Source of the DNA: Agelas oroides
Taxonomy: Eukaryota > Porifera > Demospongiae > Agelasida > Agelasidae
Assembly (NCBI GenBank): GCA_949130485.1
Contig: OX422192.1
Location: forward strand, 1,089,509 to 1,153,508
Length of the DNA stretch: 64,000 bases
Direction: 5' to 3'
Shown here: one piece after another, positions 11,672-24,300 of the stretch
Numbering within the stretch: the stretch's first letter is position 1
Layout of the letters: each line of letters begins with the position of its first letter
Notes under the pieces: generated by a model
Told to the model about the DNA's origin: nothing
The model's database searches: none
The model's input: the letters and a program-made list of their open reading frames with translations, nothing else
Position numbers and translations under genes: made by a program

Positions 11672-12595
11672 GAGGAGAAACAAGACACAGGAATCAAGGA
11701 ACCATACATGCAGCCAGTATATGCACATACAAAATAGCCTGATGTGGTGTGTAAGAGATTTCAACGTTTCAACAGACTCAGATTTCAGCACAGAGTGTAC
11801 ATGATTTTAAGCTAGTAGTGGAATGATTAGTGGAGGGTAGCTATACAAGATCTTATACAGCGGTTTTTGGATACCAAGGTTCCAGTAGTCTCGTGCCCAG
11901 ACCCCACCCTTTTCCTTGTAGGTCTTGTCAGCGACACACACATGGTGTTTGTCATGGTGGTGCTGATGGTTGAGGAGGTGGGGTGGGGTTGGGGAGCTGA
12001 GGAGATGCACTTACCGGAGTATAACGCAATGATCATGCAGTACTCCTGCACAGATTTAAGTGGAGGAGAGTTGTTTTGGACAGGCAGTAGTCTTGTGTAG
12101 CGCGTATACAGATGGGCTGGTGACGGCGATGGATGATTGAGAGACCGTACAGAACTGACAATTTGCCGAGCCTCGTTCCCTGGCCTCACTCAGCTTGCAT
12201 GTGCTCGCGAGATCGCAATTGCTTCCAGTTGTAGATTGAGATCGCAACACGTTACCAGTACTGTCTGGCAGCCTTGATAGTCTGCTACAAATTATCTTGA
12301 GCCGGCCTGAGATGCGCGCTAAACTTGGGGGCGGGGCTGAATAAACACTAGCTAGCAGCTTCACGCCAACTTCAAGTGCAAGAGCAATATTGTCGTCGTC
12401 TAGATAACCTTGACCTACCCAAAGCACAGAAGCTCAGCACAGTGCTTTACTGTGAAGCTACAATTTATAAATTATTGTAATAAGAAGTTTGGTTTAGTTA
12501 ATATGTTCAATTCATGTATGAAATTCATGTGATCAGGTATGCAAGTCAATAATAGTGTATGGTTGTCATGGTAACAACAACACTTTGGCACCTCC
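11672..12595. other. 5' flank / leader intron of the subtilisin-like gene
   Basis: No coding exon is supported. It probably contains the 5' UTR intron and promoter. It includes solitary fold-back-type end motifs (near 11887 and 12174). Confidence 0.5.
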
Positions 12596-15500
12596 TCATG
12601 GAAGAGTAAGGCAAGCATTGGTGACACGACCAATACAAATTCCACCTGTAGAAAAATAAAGTGGAATGTAATAATGCTCTATTGAAAGTGAAATGTTTGA
12701 CATGCAATGCAAGACATTAAACTAACTTGTGATGTCATGAAGTAAATGGCCCCTGAAGTAGGTGGTCCCCCAGGCAATATATTCCGAGTAGATGTTTTCC
12801 CAGGGATCACTTGCTCCAGAGTAACAGATCCCCCCTTGAAACAAATGCCCCCCCCTCCCCCCCCCTCCCCCCCACTCAACCCCCTCAAACTAGATATTTC
12901 AAGTAGAGTATTCACCATCTCAGTTTAAAATGATGTACAACTTTAATGCTAAAGATTTCACTCCTGTTCAGTCCTATCATTGAACCTATCTGGTTGCGGG
13001 AAGTCGAGGCATGAATGACGCAGCATCTGTAGCACAATTTGCACACATAAATGTATTTTAGAACACTCTTCACTTGTTGGAACATTGAGACAAAAGCCAT
13101 GTTGGACACACAGGTCAATGATTGCAAGAAGGGGGATAATTTACATGCACTTCAGAGGGGGACCATTTACTCTGAAGTAGACTATCCCTGGGACCACCTA
13201 CTTCGGGGGCCCATTTACTTCGTGACAGATCAGTTCAATTATTACTCACCTCTTCCAAATACACACAACCAAGTACTGTTTCTATGTGTTCCTGGTGTAA
13301 GTTAGTCACTGAGCATAACTACGGAAAATCCATCTGGCAGCATTCAATGCTACTAATACTCGTCAAATGTTTAGGTACGAACTTGTCCCTGCCAACAGAA
13401 ATCACTGTATGTCTAATTATTCTGCAACCCAACTTAATAAGTCTCATGCCCAGCCCGCACATGCCTTCTGGCGAGAAACAGTCTGGTGAATGAAGTTGAA
13501 TTTCTTGGGCTTATTCTCAAATATTGGTAAGGACCAATGAGATTATGAGATCGGTAATTATTATGGTTCACCAGACTGTTTCTCCTCGTGAGAGGGTGGG
13601 GTCTGGGGAGGAGACTAAGAACACAGAACCCAAGTGAATGCTAACAGGAGATATGACCGTGTTAGGCAGATGGATTCTCTGTGGGTATGTCTGGCTGGGC
13701 ATGTGACTAACCCTAACCCTAACCCAGCTGACCTTGTTCATAAGCATTAATATCAAAGCTGTTTCTTGCTCCCTGGATGTCTCCATAGATCTCGTAAATG
13801 TGTTCGTAGAGAATGATCAACTCGACTCCTATGTCAATGAGAAACTGGGTGCACTCATCTGAGATGGAAGGAAGAGGAAGAGGGAGGAAGGGAAAGGAGG
13901 GTGGGGGAGGAGGAAGAGAAAGGGGAGGGAAGGAAGGGGAGGCAAGAAGAGAAAAGGGGGAAGGAAAGGAAGGAGGGTAGGAGAGAAAGAGTGAGGGAGA
14001 GAGGAAGAGGAAGCAGAGAGAAGGAGGGAGAGGAGGAGGAAGGAGACAGAGAGAGGAGGGAGGAGGGAGGAAAGGAGAAGGGAAAATGCAGTAACAGCCA
14101 CTGTTGCTACAAGACTGGTAGTCATGGCAACTGACCTGCAGTGCAGGCAATGAGGTCCTCTATGAACTTGGTGAGGTCCTTGATGATGACTGTCTCGTTG
14201 CACTGGATGAGAGCATCTCGGAAGTCCTCTAACCCCTCGGCTAGCAAGTGTAGTCCTGGTGGGTATATGTGTGTGTGGGGGGGTGGGGGTGTGCATGTGT
14301 GAAGGTGCACGTGTGTACGTACATGCGTGTAGACGGGTTATGGAGGATTGAACCGCGAGGTCTTATACACGCTTTAGTGATCAAAAACTGTAGGTAGAGA
14401 ATGAGAACAAGACTAATGGATGTGTGTGTGGTGTTTATGATATGGGTGGTGTGTACAAGACAACAAAGAACAAACAAAGTCATTGTACACCGAGAGAGAA
14501 GCTACTGCCTACCATCAAATATCTTGAGAATCTTAAACGACTCAAAAGCAGCTCTGAATGTCTCAACAGTTCTGTTTCCATCCTCCACACACAGAGTGAC
14601 GTTAGCATTGATGCTACCAAGCCCCCGAGCAATGCCTCGGTACACCTGCACCCACTCTGGGTCACTTGTAGCTCCGTGGGTGGTCAGAGAGGCCTGGAGG
14701 ACACTGTCATACTCCTTGTTCACCCTGAGGATGGAAGTAGAGAGTGTGGGGATAGAAGGGAGGTGGAAAGAGAGGAAATCGAGAGTGAGTGTCAGGGTTT
14801 CAAGAAGGACTTTTCCTGGGGATAAAACATTCAGAGCAAAATGTGTGTGAAGCACACCTTCCTAGCCGGCCTGAGGGCAGGATCAGGGCCCTAGGGTTCT
14901 TAATACAGTGGACCCTCGCTTATCCAGCTACAATGGGACCAGATCAATGCCATATAAGTGAAATAGCTGGATATGTGAACACAGTGTTAATAGTGACACA
15001 TTATATGCCAGCTATAGGTCTAGCTAGCATATAATGTGTCACTATTAGCACTGCCGTTTGTTTTCCTGTTATGTTATCCATTGTTGGTGCAAACAATCGT
15101 CGTATTCTGGCCTCTTCAGGCTTCAGACGGTCGAAATTCCAGCATCTTTGCGTGGTTACTCCTCCCTTCAAACAATCTACAGGGGTAGTATAGCTACTTT
15201 GCTCCATGCGCACCGTGGGCGCTAAATAAGAATGCACAGAGATCATATTTGAGGTTTGGATAAGCGAGGTTCCACTGTACATCTTATTTTAGAACTTATA
15301 GGAGGGCGTAAGACTCAAGCTGGGAAAAGAAGAAAACACCAGGGCAGACCCATTCTTGTGTGTGTGTGTGTGTGTGTGTGCGTGTGTGTGTGTGTGTGTG
15401 TGTGCTGCTCACATGTATTTGAACTGGTACTCCCCATCTGGCAGCACCATGGTGAAGTTGAGGGCCCCATGCGGCACTGGGTCTCCACGTGGGTTCTGGG

Positions 15501-16579
15501 AGCCACCGACGTAGGCATAGTTTACATAGCCATGTGAGGCAGCACCAGAGGGGTACACACCTGTGGATGGACAAGATTGGGAATGGGAGGGAGGGGGGAG
15601 TAATGGGTGGGTACAGGCGTGAGCTAGAATGTTGGCGCCACTTTTGTATCAGTAGTACATGTAGTGTGAATGAATGTTGGGAGGAAGAGGGTCAGGGTTG
15701 TGGTCAAAGTAATGTACCCAGGACCGTGACATTATGGCACCATGTCCCCCTCCCACCCTACCCGTCCAACATCCTGAACACTGTAAAAATTAAATAGCTT
15801 AACACGAGCTCTTTCCTTTATCACCACAGATGAATGTCATGTGATAACATGGATGTCATGTGACGTCTTGTGATGTCATGTGATGTCGTGTGGTGTCATG
15901 TGATGTCATGTGACAACATGGATGTCATGTGACGTCTTGTGATGTCATGTGATGTCGTGTGGTGTCATGTGATGTCATGTGATAACATGGATGTCATGTG
16001 ACGTCTTGTGATGTCATGTGATGTCGTGTGGTGTCATGTGATGTCATGTGACAACATGGATGTCATGTGATGTCATGCTACTATGTACAAAATGTGACAA
16101 TGTGACACACTAAGTAACTGACCAATCCAGTCCTTGCTTGTTGCTTCGTCTATGGGGATGGCCCAGGAGACAGTGACATTATGGTTGAACTGAGCACTGT
16201 CAGTGGAGAGGACAAACTTGAGAGGGTTCTGGAGGTAGTGGGAGACCAGACCACTGGAGTTGAGCTGTGAAGGGGGAGGGAAAGAGGGAGAGGAGGAGAG
16301 AGGGAAAGGAGGAAGGAAGAGAGAGGAAGGCAATGGGGAGGGCAAGAAAGGAAGAGAGAGATGAAGGCAATGGAGAGGGAGAAAGGAGGAGGAGGGAAGA
16401 AGCAGAAAGGAAGAGGGAGGTGAAGTGAGATGGGAGGGAGAGGACGTGGAGGGAGAAAGGAAAGAAGGAAGGAGGAGAAGGGTGAGTAACATAAAAGTTA
16501 TGGCTTCCCTTTGTTGTATAACATAGGAACCGAGATTGACATTATGAATGGATCAACAGCTATGCATACTCCATACTGT

Positions 16580-16625
<46 letters not shown>

Positions 16626-19600
16626 GGCTCACAGCAAAAGCCTGCCACCAGCTGTGTTCATCCAGGATGATGGCTGGCTGGGAGGCAAACCCGGAGGAAG
16701 GCGAGAGAGTCCCAATATCGTCCCAGTCACTCCACGAACTGCCCCTCTCCAACTGCCATATATGGTAGAGGTGCTTGTCGGAAGCCCCCACCGTGAACAC
16801 CTGTGATTTCATTGGTCAAACACCAGTGGAAGTTCGTAACGTTGTTAGTTCTAATACTCAACAAGTAACCATTTCAGCCTGAATTTCTATCTGATGAATA
16901 TGACTTGTTACTAGGCAACATACAAGAATGTTGTTCATTTCCCTCTTACAGTGGTGTTGCCTAGGCAACAGGCTATACATCCCTCCCAACAATTACAACT
17001 ACATCCATCTATGATATAAGCAACATGGGTATGACATACGTGTAAGATTTAGGTATCACAAACTTGCCTCTATCCCCAGGTGAATATTCCTGCTGGCAAT
17101 AAACGGGTTTCTGCTTGACTTATCCGAGGGAGGAGTGCTGCCCAGCTTGTGGAAGAAGAGCTCCCATGTACATGGGCCCCATGGGTTCTTCACCTTATCG
17201 CACGTGGTCTGCTGGATGCGACGCATCACACCGTCCTCCCCTCGTGCAAACACCGCAAGCATTCCATTGAAGAAGCTTTCCCCCATCTGGTGGACGACGG
17301 GAGCTGAGTTGAACTTAGGTGAAAACAATCCGCCCAGCCTGTGCCAGCCACCGGTGAAGCTAGTTTGACTATTCTGCCAGGTATGCATGAGGTAGCCACT
17401 CTCAAATACACTATACACCTCCAGACGTTCCACAAGAGAATTGATGGCAACACATGGATCATACGCAAGATAGTCACTGTTATCGCCGATAGCAACCCAA
17501 TCTGACCAATTAGAACCATCATTCCAGCTCCAATAGAGTCGTGAAATGTTTGATTGTGATCTGACAAAGAGGTGGGTGTTTCGGGAGAGCACGATGGCTT
17601 GTATCGGGTCCAGGCTGAACGAGGAGGGTTGTAGCGTGGTGGGAATGGAAGTACTCAGTTTGATCTCAGTGTAGTCATTGGCTTCAGTCTCACTGTACAT
17701 GTATACCTGGAATGGGAAGATGAAAAATTGGAGAATGGGGAATGGGACACTTTAGAATGGAAAATGAAGACTGAGAGAGTGGCAAATGATAATCTTGGGT
17801 CCAGCCCATGCATGCCTCCCGGTGAGAAATGGTCTGGTGAACCAAGTCGAATTTCTTGGGCTTATTCCCAAAAAGTGGTAAGGACCAATGAGATAGCAAG
17901 TACATGACATGCAGCAAGCCTCGCGCAAAGCAGAGCCTGGCGACTACAAACATGCAGTAAATGATATGTAGGAATGAAACTGTCAAATAGTTTATGTAAT
18001 CTTCTTTCTTCTAAAAGTCTCTCATATAGGCGCCGTGTTCGAGAAATTGATTCCAACTGCAATACCCGAGAGTCTTTGAACAGCAGCAGTTGAATGGCCT
18101 TCATGGAACACCAGTGCATGACTTTCTTTCGGTAGCGTAAATCCCCACAAATAGAGTCCAGAAACTGCTGATCGCTGGAAGTCGAGCTAGATTGCTACGC
18201 GGAAATCGCTCAATACCATTAACCGACCAATAGAAGCTTGACTGGATGTCCACTACGAACTCGTTCGCTTGTTATCGCCATCTAGCCTCGAGGTCAAGAG
18301 CGATGGACGTCAAGCTAAAAATACCTTGCTCGATCGCTTACGTATTTACTCACGCCCAGTATAATAACAGGTGAAGATCACATGTGCCAAAATTGCGGGG
18401 GGGCCCTGGGGGCCAAAACCGTGACATACATTTGATGTTCCCGGGGCCGAGACTGCAACGCGGCTACCAAGTATCACCGCGTGACGTCACCACCGAGGCG
18501 CTACGTCACGATTACCAAGCCTCGCTCCACTGCGCTCGGCAATTATCTCTACTCAAGTATCCGTACTTTTTTGAGCGGGTTTAACATAAAAATGTGCGCT
18601 AGCCCAAGAAATTCGACTTGGCTCACCAGACCATTTCTCCTCGTGAGAGGGTGGGGTCTGGGGACGAGACCAGGCAAATGGTAGAGTGAAGGATGCAAGA
18701 ATTGGAGAACGGAGAATGGAGAATGGAGAATGAGATCAGGAGAATAAGCTGCATAGTATTGTAATGTGGCGGCAGATCTCTTTCTATGCAGATCACATGA
18801 CATAACATGCAGATCACATGACATTACATGTAGACGACACGGCACACACACTAAGGGCAACAGTAGTCAGATAATGTATTAAACACTATACATACATAGC
18901 CTGCGTACCTGACCATCACTGCCCTGAACAAACACCAGTATTGCACCAGTTCGGTTGTCATGGACAACCACTGGGTTGGACGTGACTGTGACATCAGTAC
19001 CAAGGTCAACCCTGGAGAGCGAGGGCATAAAATTAGACTGTGTGTAGGACCGTGCAGAGGAGGTTGGGCATAGTCATGTGACACACATGCACATGTACGT
19101 GTATACGATGTAGAGACATTTATACAGGAGTTTCTGTGCTCCAAATTAGTTTTAGTACGAGCGTATCTCAAAGGAAATTGAAATAAATCGTGTAGACCCC
19201 TCGGCCTTAGCGTCTAACTATTTCATCAGGATTATATTGAAACTCTGTGTGTAAACCTCATTCCCATTCTTCAGATGAGTTGGTTGTATAACATGGATTG
19301 GCAGAAAATAAGAATTTCGCAGAGAAAACTTTCACAAATACCTACAAAACCTCAAAATTCGTGGAAATTTTTCTCCCTCGAAAGTTTCCCGCTATATGGT
19401 ACGAATGAGCTTTTGCATAAACTGCTCGCCCAATAGGGGCTTTCCAAAACCACGCACCCTCCATTAAATTTTCTCTCAGCATCTTGATCTACCTACCATA
19501 GTTAGTACTCTATGACTGCAGACTGACTTGCAATTTTCAGCTTTATACCATGTTTCATTCGTTGGATATGCAGGCTTCAAGTTTGAAACTTTCCTGTATA

Positions 19601-21053
19601 TTTAGATGGAGATTGGGGCCAGATTGGGTCCTAGCTATTAAAATGTATGGGAAAACTGAAATTTTGAGTGTGCAGATCTCAGAAACTAAACATGCTACCC
19701 AGCTCAAATTTTCAACTTAGTCTCTTCCTAATGAGTACTAAGTCATATCTAAAATTCAGGACAATCAGACGTACTCCCCAAAAGTTGGTGGGTAAACTGA
19801 TCGCCCAATAGCCTGACCACAGAACAACTCATATTCTGATCAACCATACACATTGCTCTTTGGGCCATCAGGAGTTACAAGCTTGTTCTGAGTTGTGTGA
19901 TTGATCATTTATCGGACCCTGTGGTGTTTTTTCTTTTGTAGGTGTGCTTTAAATAAAGTTCATTAATAACGTTGAGCATCACTCATGTCTCTTATCTAGG
20001 GCAGAAGCTAACCTTGAGAAGGGAGGAGGAGAGAGCCACATGACGGTCACCCGTTGTGAAAATCATTACTGAGTACCTCGTTCCCAGGCCTTCCCACTGC
20101 CAGTTTTTGGTCGCTAACAGTATGCAATAATGGAGGGGGAAGGGGTTAGAAACGGGATGGTGGGAAGGCCAGGGGTCCAGACTAGGCCAAAGCCATCTCC
20201 ACAACATGATGATAACATCACATTCCCAGAGTCCATCCTCAATAACACGTGCACGGACGTCATAGACGGCTCACACGCTCCTGCGTTTCTTTCAACAAAT
20301 GACTACAAACAACCTAAGGCCATATAGAATAATTTACTTGATTCTCATCCACCTATTTCTCAAAAAGTGGGGAGGGAGGAGGCATTTTTTTTATTTATTT
20401 TTTACTCATTTGATAGTGTAGACATCACACAGTGTACACGATTCGTTTCCTTGCCGCCACTTCGTATCTGGACGATGATGAATACCATCTTTTTAATAAT
20501 ATACTACTCGAACGACAGTGTTTGCCAAGGGTCAGCTAGCTTTAATAGCTAGCTAGCTAGGCTCAATCTGCAATCTGCCAATAAAGCATGTGATTAATAT
20601 GACATAATAACAATAAACTGGAGGCGGGCCGTAAAAGTTGGGACGGGCAGGGATGAGAATCAAGTAAGTTATTTTATATGGTCTAAGTGAAAGAACAAGG
20701 ACACATCTTCCATCAGTTTGCATAATTTACGACCATCACTTCCATGAGTTTCTGAGTCTGATGACACACCCAAGATTCGGAAATTCAATATAAGCTTAAA
20801 CCATCAACAAAGTGCTTCACAAAACTTACCAATCCTCCCAGTCGTAAGCATTTTGCGAGGTGCTCATTCGAACCTTTCCCGTCGGGAAGTCGGTGGAGAA
20901 AGCCGCATATTTCACTGTATAGGGAGGAAAGAAGTTAGAAGCGACAGCCACTCGTGTGTCAAGGGGATCAGGCGCCGCTCTAGGAGCTGATTCGACCTCT
21001 GAGTTCCGCAGAGCGGTCAGCAGGAGAACGACAACGCAAGAGGTGATTCCCAT
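12596..21053 (-). CDS. secreted beta-propeller (PLL-like lectin) + SKICH-like protein
   Basis: Ten exons: 21053-20830, 19011-18909, 17706-17068, 16800-16633, 16264-16123, 15560-15413, 14724-14513, 14255-14136, 13858-13733, 12645-12596. Phases agree throughout (about 643 aa). The intron after 17068 uses a GC donor (GAG|GCAAGT). Residues 1-27 are a signal peptide (hydrophobic CVVVLLLTAL). Residues ~45-375 hold repeated blades of the type 'LYWSWNDGSNWSDWVAIG' and 'MLAVFARGEDGVMRRIQQT', typical of PLL/tectonin-like lectin propellers. Exons 5-6 encode a beta-sandwich like SKICH domains (KDWIGVYPSG, LPDGEYQFKYM). The C-terminal ~165 residues, partly helical with paired Cys, I do not recognise. It is probably extracellular and sugar-binding (inference). 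The last, 16-codon exon is the least certain. The KDZ transposon begins ~130 bp upstream of the ATG. Confidence 0.8.
12733..13226. mobile_element. MITE with GGTCCC-rich inverted repeats
   Basis: Left arm GAAGTAAATGGCCCCTGAAG (from about 12739) pairs with the arm ending near 13224; both then carry AGTAGGTGGTCCC. It lies in the last intron of the lectin-like gene. No transposase. GGTCCCCC motifs recall the element at 49095-49815. Confidence 0.7.
13440..13612. mobile_element. short MITE (GAGAAACAGTCTGGTGAA family)
   Basis: Inverted arms GCGAGAAACAGTCTGGTGAA and TTCACCAGACTGTTTCTCCT with outer ends AGTCTC / GAGACT. The inner sequence (TTTCTTGGGCTTATTC...GGACCAATGAGAT) is shared with 17795-18672. 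Confidence 0.75.
13866..14085. repeat. polypurine (GGA/GAA) tract
   Basis: About 220 bp of nearly pure purine on the plus strand, inside an intron of the lectin-like gene. Open frames here are compositional only. Confidence 0.85.
14906..15277. mobile_element. pogo/Tigger-like MITE with TA TSD
   Basis: Ends CAGTGGACCCTCGCTTATCC and GGATAAGCGAGGTTCCACTG, flanked by TA on both sides. These ends are typical of the pogo branch of Tc1/mariner. A second palindrome (about 14990-15050, AATAGTGACACATTATATGC and its complement) sits inside. Intronic in the lectin-like gene. Confidence 0.85.
15356..15404. repeat. (GT)n microsatellite beside a splice donor
   Basis: In gene sense this is (CA)n starting about ten bases after the donor at 15412 of the lectin-like gene. 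Confidence 0.85.
15830..16075. repeat. minisatellite, ~68-bp unit of ATGTCATGTGA words
   Basis: About 3.5 copies of a higher-order unit built from the 10-11-mer GATGTCATGT, with variants. Intronic in the lectin-like gene. Confidence 0.9.
16579..16624. repeat. (CA)n microsatellite beside a splice donor
   Basis: In gene sense a (TG)n run starting within ten bases of the donor at 16632 of the lectin-like gene. Confidence 0.85.
17795..18672. mobile_element. longer element of the GAGAAATGGTCTGGTGAA family
   Basis: The left arm (17822-17865: GAGAAATGGTCTGGTGAACC, AAGTCGAATTTCTTGGGCT) is repeated inverted at 18600-18672. About 875 bp in all, five times the size of the related MITE at 13440-13612. 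No transposase was recognised. Intronic. Confidence 0.7.
20074..20190. mobile_element. partial fold-back family element
   Basis: The left end ACCTCGTTCCCAGGCCTTCC is followed by CAGTTTTTGGTCGCTAACAG, related to the inner arm of the element at 31262-31672; the right end is GGAAGGCCAGGGG. It lies in the long first intron of the lectin-like gene, which shows no other exon. Confidence 0.6.
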
Positions 21054-21177
21054 AGCTGGGTGCAACGCTGAACACTGTACATGTGATCACATTCGGAGGT
21101 CGAAGGTCACTATGGATACTTTTTTTAAGTTAACCCTTTAATAGCTAACCGTCAACAATTTTCCAACTGTGCACCGT

Positions 21178-21184
21178 ACCCCTG
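21178..21184. repeat. KDZ transposon target-site duplication, left
   Basis: ACCCCTG, repeated exactly at 30097-30103 outside the other terminus. Confidence 0.85.
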
Positions 21185-21269
21185 CACCCGGTTCAGGAAC
21201 TTTCTGAACTACGAATGCTATAAAGAGTTCAGAACTGCTCAAATATACTTACTGTGTAGGGTTCCATAC
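21185..21269 (+). repeat. KDZ left terminal inverted repeat
   Basis: 85 bp pairing with 30007-30096. The outer 16 bases match exactly and so do the inner 9-10; the middle is about 60% similar. Confidence 0.85.
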
Positions 21270-21351
21270 TAATTAACGTAAGTAATGGTAGGGTCACCCT
21301 CTATGTGGCCACGTGGCCTACCAGGTCCGCGTGGCAGCAAATCTGACGGCT

Positions 21352-24300
21352 ATGTATGCAAGCAGTGACGAAGACACCGCCGCCGTATCAGAGGCAAGAG
21401 GGCGGGCTTTTCCTGCCTCTACTGTTGCCCTTCTAAGAGCTTTGCATCAGAAGGGGATGGTAGGGACAGGACGAGATCATAGCAGTGTGATCAGCGAGGC
21501 TGCACTTGAGACAAGTCTTACGGAGGATCAAGTGAAGGTATGCAATTTGTAGGCTTAGTAGCTATAAGGCTCCTGTAATGTTCAAACTTGTATAAAAATA
21601 TGTATCTGTCTTCTGAACCTGCAATGCATGGAGGAGTGAAAGTTTAAACGTGTACAGGTGAGAGGGGCCATGCCAAGTCAACTTTTCTCCTTGTGGTATA
21701 CACTGCTTACAATACACAAAAATTCGTGTGGAAGGAAGTTTAGTGCAGATTTGACATGCATACTTGTTATTCACACTTTAGTTATAGGTTTATTTCATAA
21801 ACATGTATGTGAGTATACTGTTAGTAACCTGGAACCTTTTCTTAGTATACCCACTATGGAACCAGGAACCCTTCCTTAGTATGAGGACTGTGGAACCAGG
21901 AACCCTTCCTTAGTATGAATACTGTGGAACCAGGAACCCTTCCTTAGTATGAATACTGTGGAACCAGGAACCCTTCCTTAGTATGAATACTGTGGAACCA
22001 GGAACCCTTCCTTAGTATACCCACTATGGAACCAGGAACCCTTCCTTAGTATACTTACTGTGGAACCAGGAACCCTTCCTTAGTATACTTACTGTGGAAC
22101 CAGGAACCTTTTCTTAGTATACCCACTATGGAACCAGGAACCCTTCCTTAGTATACCTACTGTGGAACCAGGAACCCTTTCTTAGTATACCTACTGTGGA
22201 ACCAGGAACTCTTCCTTAGTATACCTACTGTGGAACCAGGAACTCTTCCTTAGTATACCTACAGTGGAACCAGGAACCCTTTCTTAGTATACCTACTGTG
22301 GAACCAGGAACCCTTCCTTAGTATACCCACTATGGAACCAGGAACCCTTTCTTAGTATACCTACTATGGAACCAGGAACCCTTCCTTAGTATATACCTAC
22401 TGTGGAACCAGGAACCCTTCCTTAGTATGCCTACTGTGGAACCAGGAACCCTTCAACCAGAAACTCTTCTTTTATATACTACATAGTAGAAACTCCTCTC
22501 TGTAGCATAATTGGAACTAAGAAAGACATAGTTGCTGCAGAGTCTTAGTGTGTAACCATGACCCCTAACTAAGCTAACCTAACTGGTTAAAGCTGTTTTA
22601 TGTGATTTATTTTTGTTTACACCAGAGATGGATAAAAAAAGAGAACTATCGAAAGAGGCACATGATTGCAACTGATGATGATGATGATAATGAACTGCCA
22701 GCTAAGAAGCCGTGTCGGGTTACCCCATGGATGAAGTTCTTGCACAACTTCGCCACCACTGAAGGTAAGACTGGCTAAGAAGAAATTGTACATGTGTATT
22801 TGAGTTAGTTCAAACATGTCAATCCTTTATAGATGCAAAAGCTGCCTTAAAAGAAGGTGGACTACAAGAGTATAATAAAGTTGCCAGCACTTTCTATAAG
22901 AATCTTTCAGAGGAAGAGAGGAGGGATCTGGCAGAGCAAAGAGATGAAGAAAGTGGTAGAATGTCAAAGCGAGAAGTGAGAGCTAAAGGGAAAAAGATTT
23001 TCCAGAAGATTCAAAAGCTCGTAAGCCTACTAGTTTGGGTACATGCAGAATGTCCCTCTACACCTAGTATGCTTGTTTGTTTGTTTTTCTTTTTCATACA
23101 TGCAGTTTCAAGAGCTTGAAGAATTGGGATACCAAGGGTTTGCAGTTGCCTTCTACAAAGAATGCACTGAACTTGTTGGTACCAGAATGACAGTGAACTG
23201 TTTCAACCCTGCTCTTATTGAATACTTGCATGCTGTCATTGTGTCAGGTACAAAATAGCTGAAGCTATCTACTTCCTTCTCATGGCACATGATTTTACAG
23301 CTAAAACTGTTTACATTTCAGCAAACCCACCTCATCCTGCTACCTCCTGCGTGAACCTCCCATCTTCTGAAATGAAGAACCCTCCACCTTCCACATCCAA
23401 GAACCTCCCACCTTCCACATCCAAAAAGAACTCCCTACCTTCCACATCCAAAAGGAACCCCCCACCTTCCACATCCAAGAACCCTCCACCTTCCACATCC
23501 AAGAACCCCCCACCTTCCACATCCAAAAAGAACCCTCCACCTTCCACATCCAAGAACCTCCCACCTTCCACATCCAAAAAGAACCCCCCACCTTCCACAT
23601 TCAAGAACCCTCCACCTTCCACATCCAAAAAGAACCCCCCACCTTCCACATTCAAGAACCCTCCACCTTCCACATCCAAAAAGAACCCCCCACCTTCCAC
23701 ATTCAAGAACCCTCCACCTTTCACTTCCAAGAAAATTCCCCCAGCTTCCATTTCCCAGAAGTACCCTCCACCTTCCAATACTGAGGAGAACCCCCCTCTT
23801 CTCAACACCGAGAAGAGCCTCCCATCTCCCAGTAGTGAGGATAAGCCCCCACTTCTCAATGGTGAGGAGAACCCCCCATCTCTCATTAGTGAGGAGAAAG
23901 ACCTACTCCCTGAGGTGAATGACACTTGCTCCGATAAAAATGAGGGTCCACCCATCATCATTAGTAGCAGTCCTGTTAAGGAGGATGGTAGCACTTGGAC
24001 AAGAGATCCTTACCTGCATGTTTCTGACAAAGTGCGGATAGAGTCCCATGGATGGCTGAATTGTCGAGTGATTGATGCAAGCCAGCAGTTGTTGAAGAAG
24101 CACCCATCCTTATCCATACCTCTTAGCGGATTACAAACTCCACAGAATGGGAAGAGGTATGAATTCAAGAAGGTTTCTGGGCATTTTATCCAAATTTTGA
24201 ATGTGATGTGTGGTTCACATTGGATTACAGTGTCGAATGTAAATTGTGAACCCGACACTGTTAATGTGTATGACAGTGCTTATGCGTACATTGATAGTGA

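Noticed and set aside
13829..14296. Ser/Pro/Leu-rich open frames over purine tracts (also 46221-46821, 47005-47304, 55139-56750)
   Set aside because: Polypurine/polypyrimidine tracts lack stops by composition; no domain, and real exons in these areas lie in other positions.
19992..20110. Possible extra exon of the lectin-like gene (YSVMIFTTGDRHVALSSSLLK)
   Set aside because: Its frame does not join to the next exon, its acceptor would be a fold-back element end, and exon 1 joins directly and in phase to 19011-18909.
21835..22460. CRISPR-like repeat array
   Set aside because: Units are contiguous with no unique spacers, in an intron of a eukaryotic transposon gene; it is a minisatellite.
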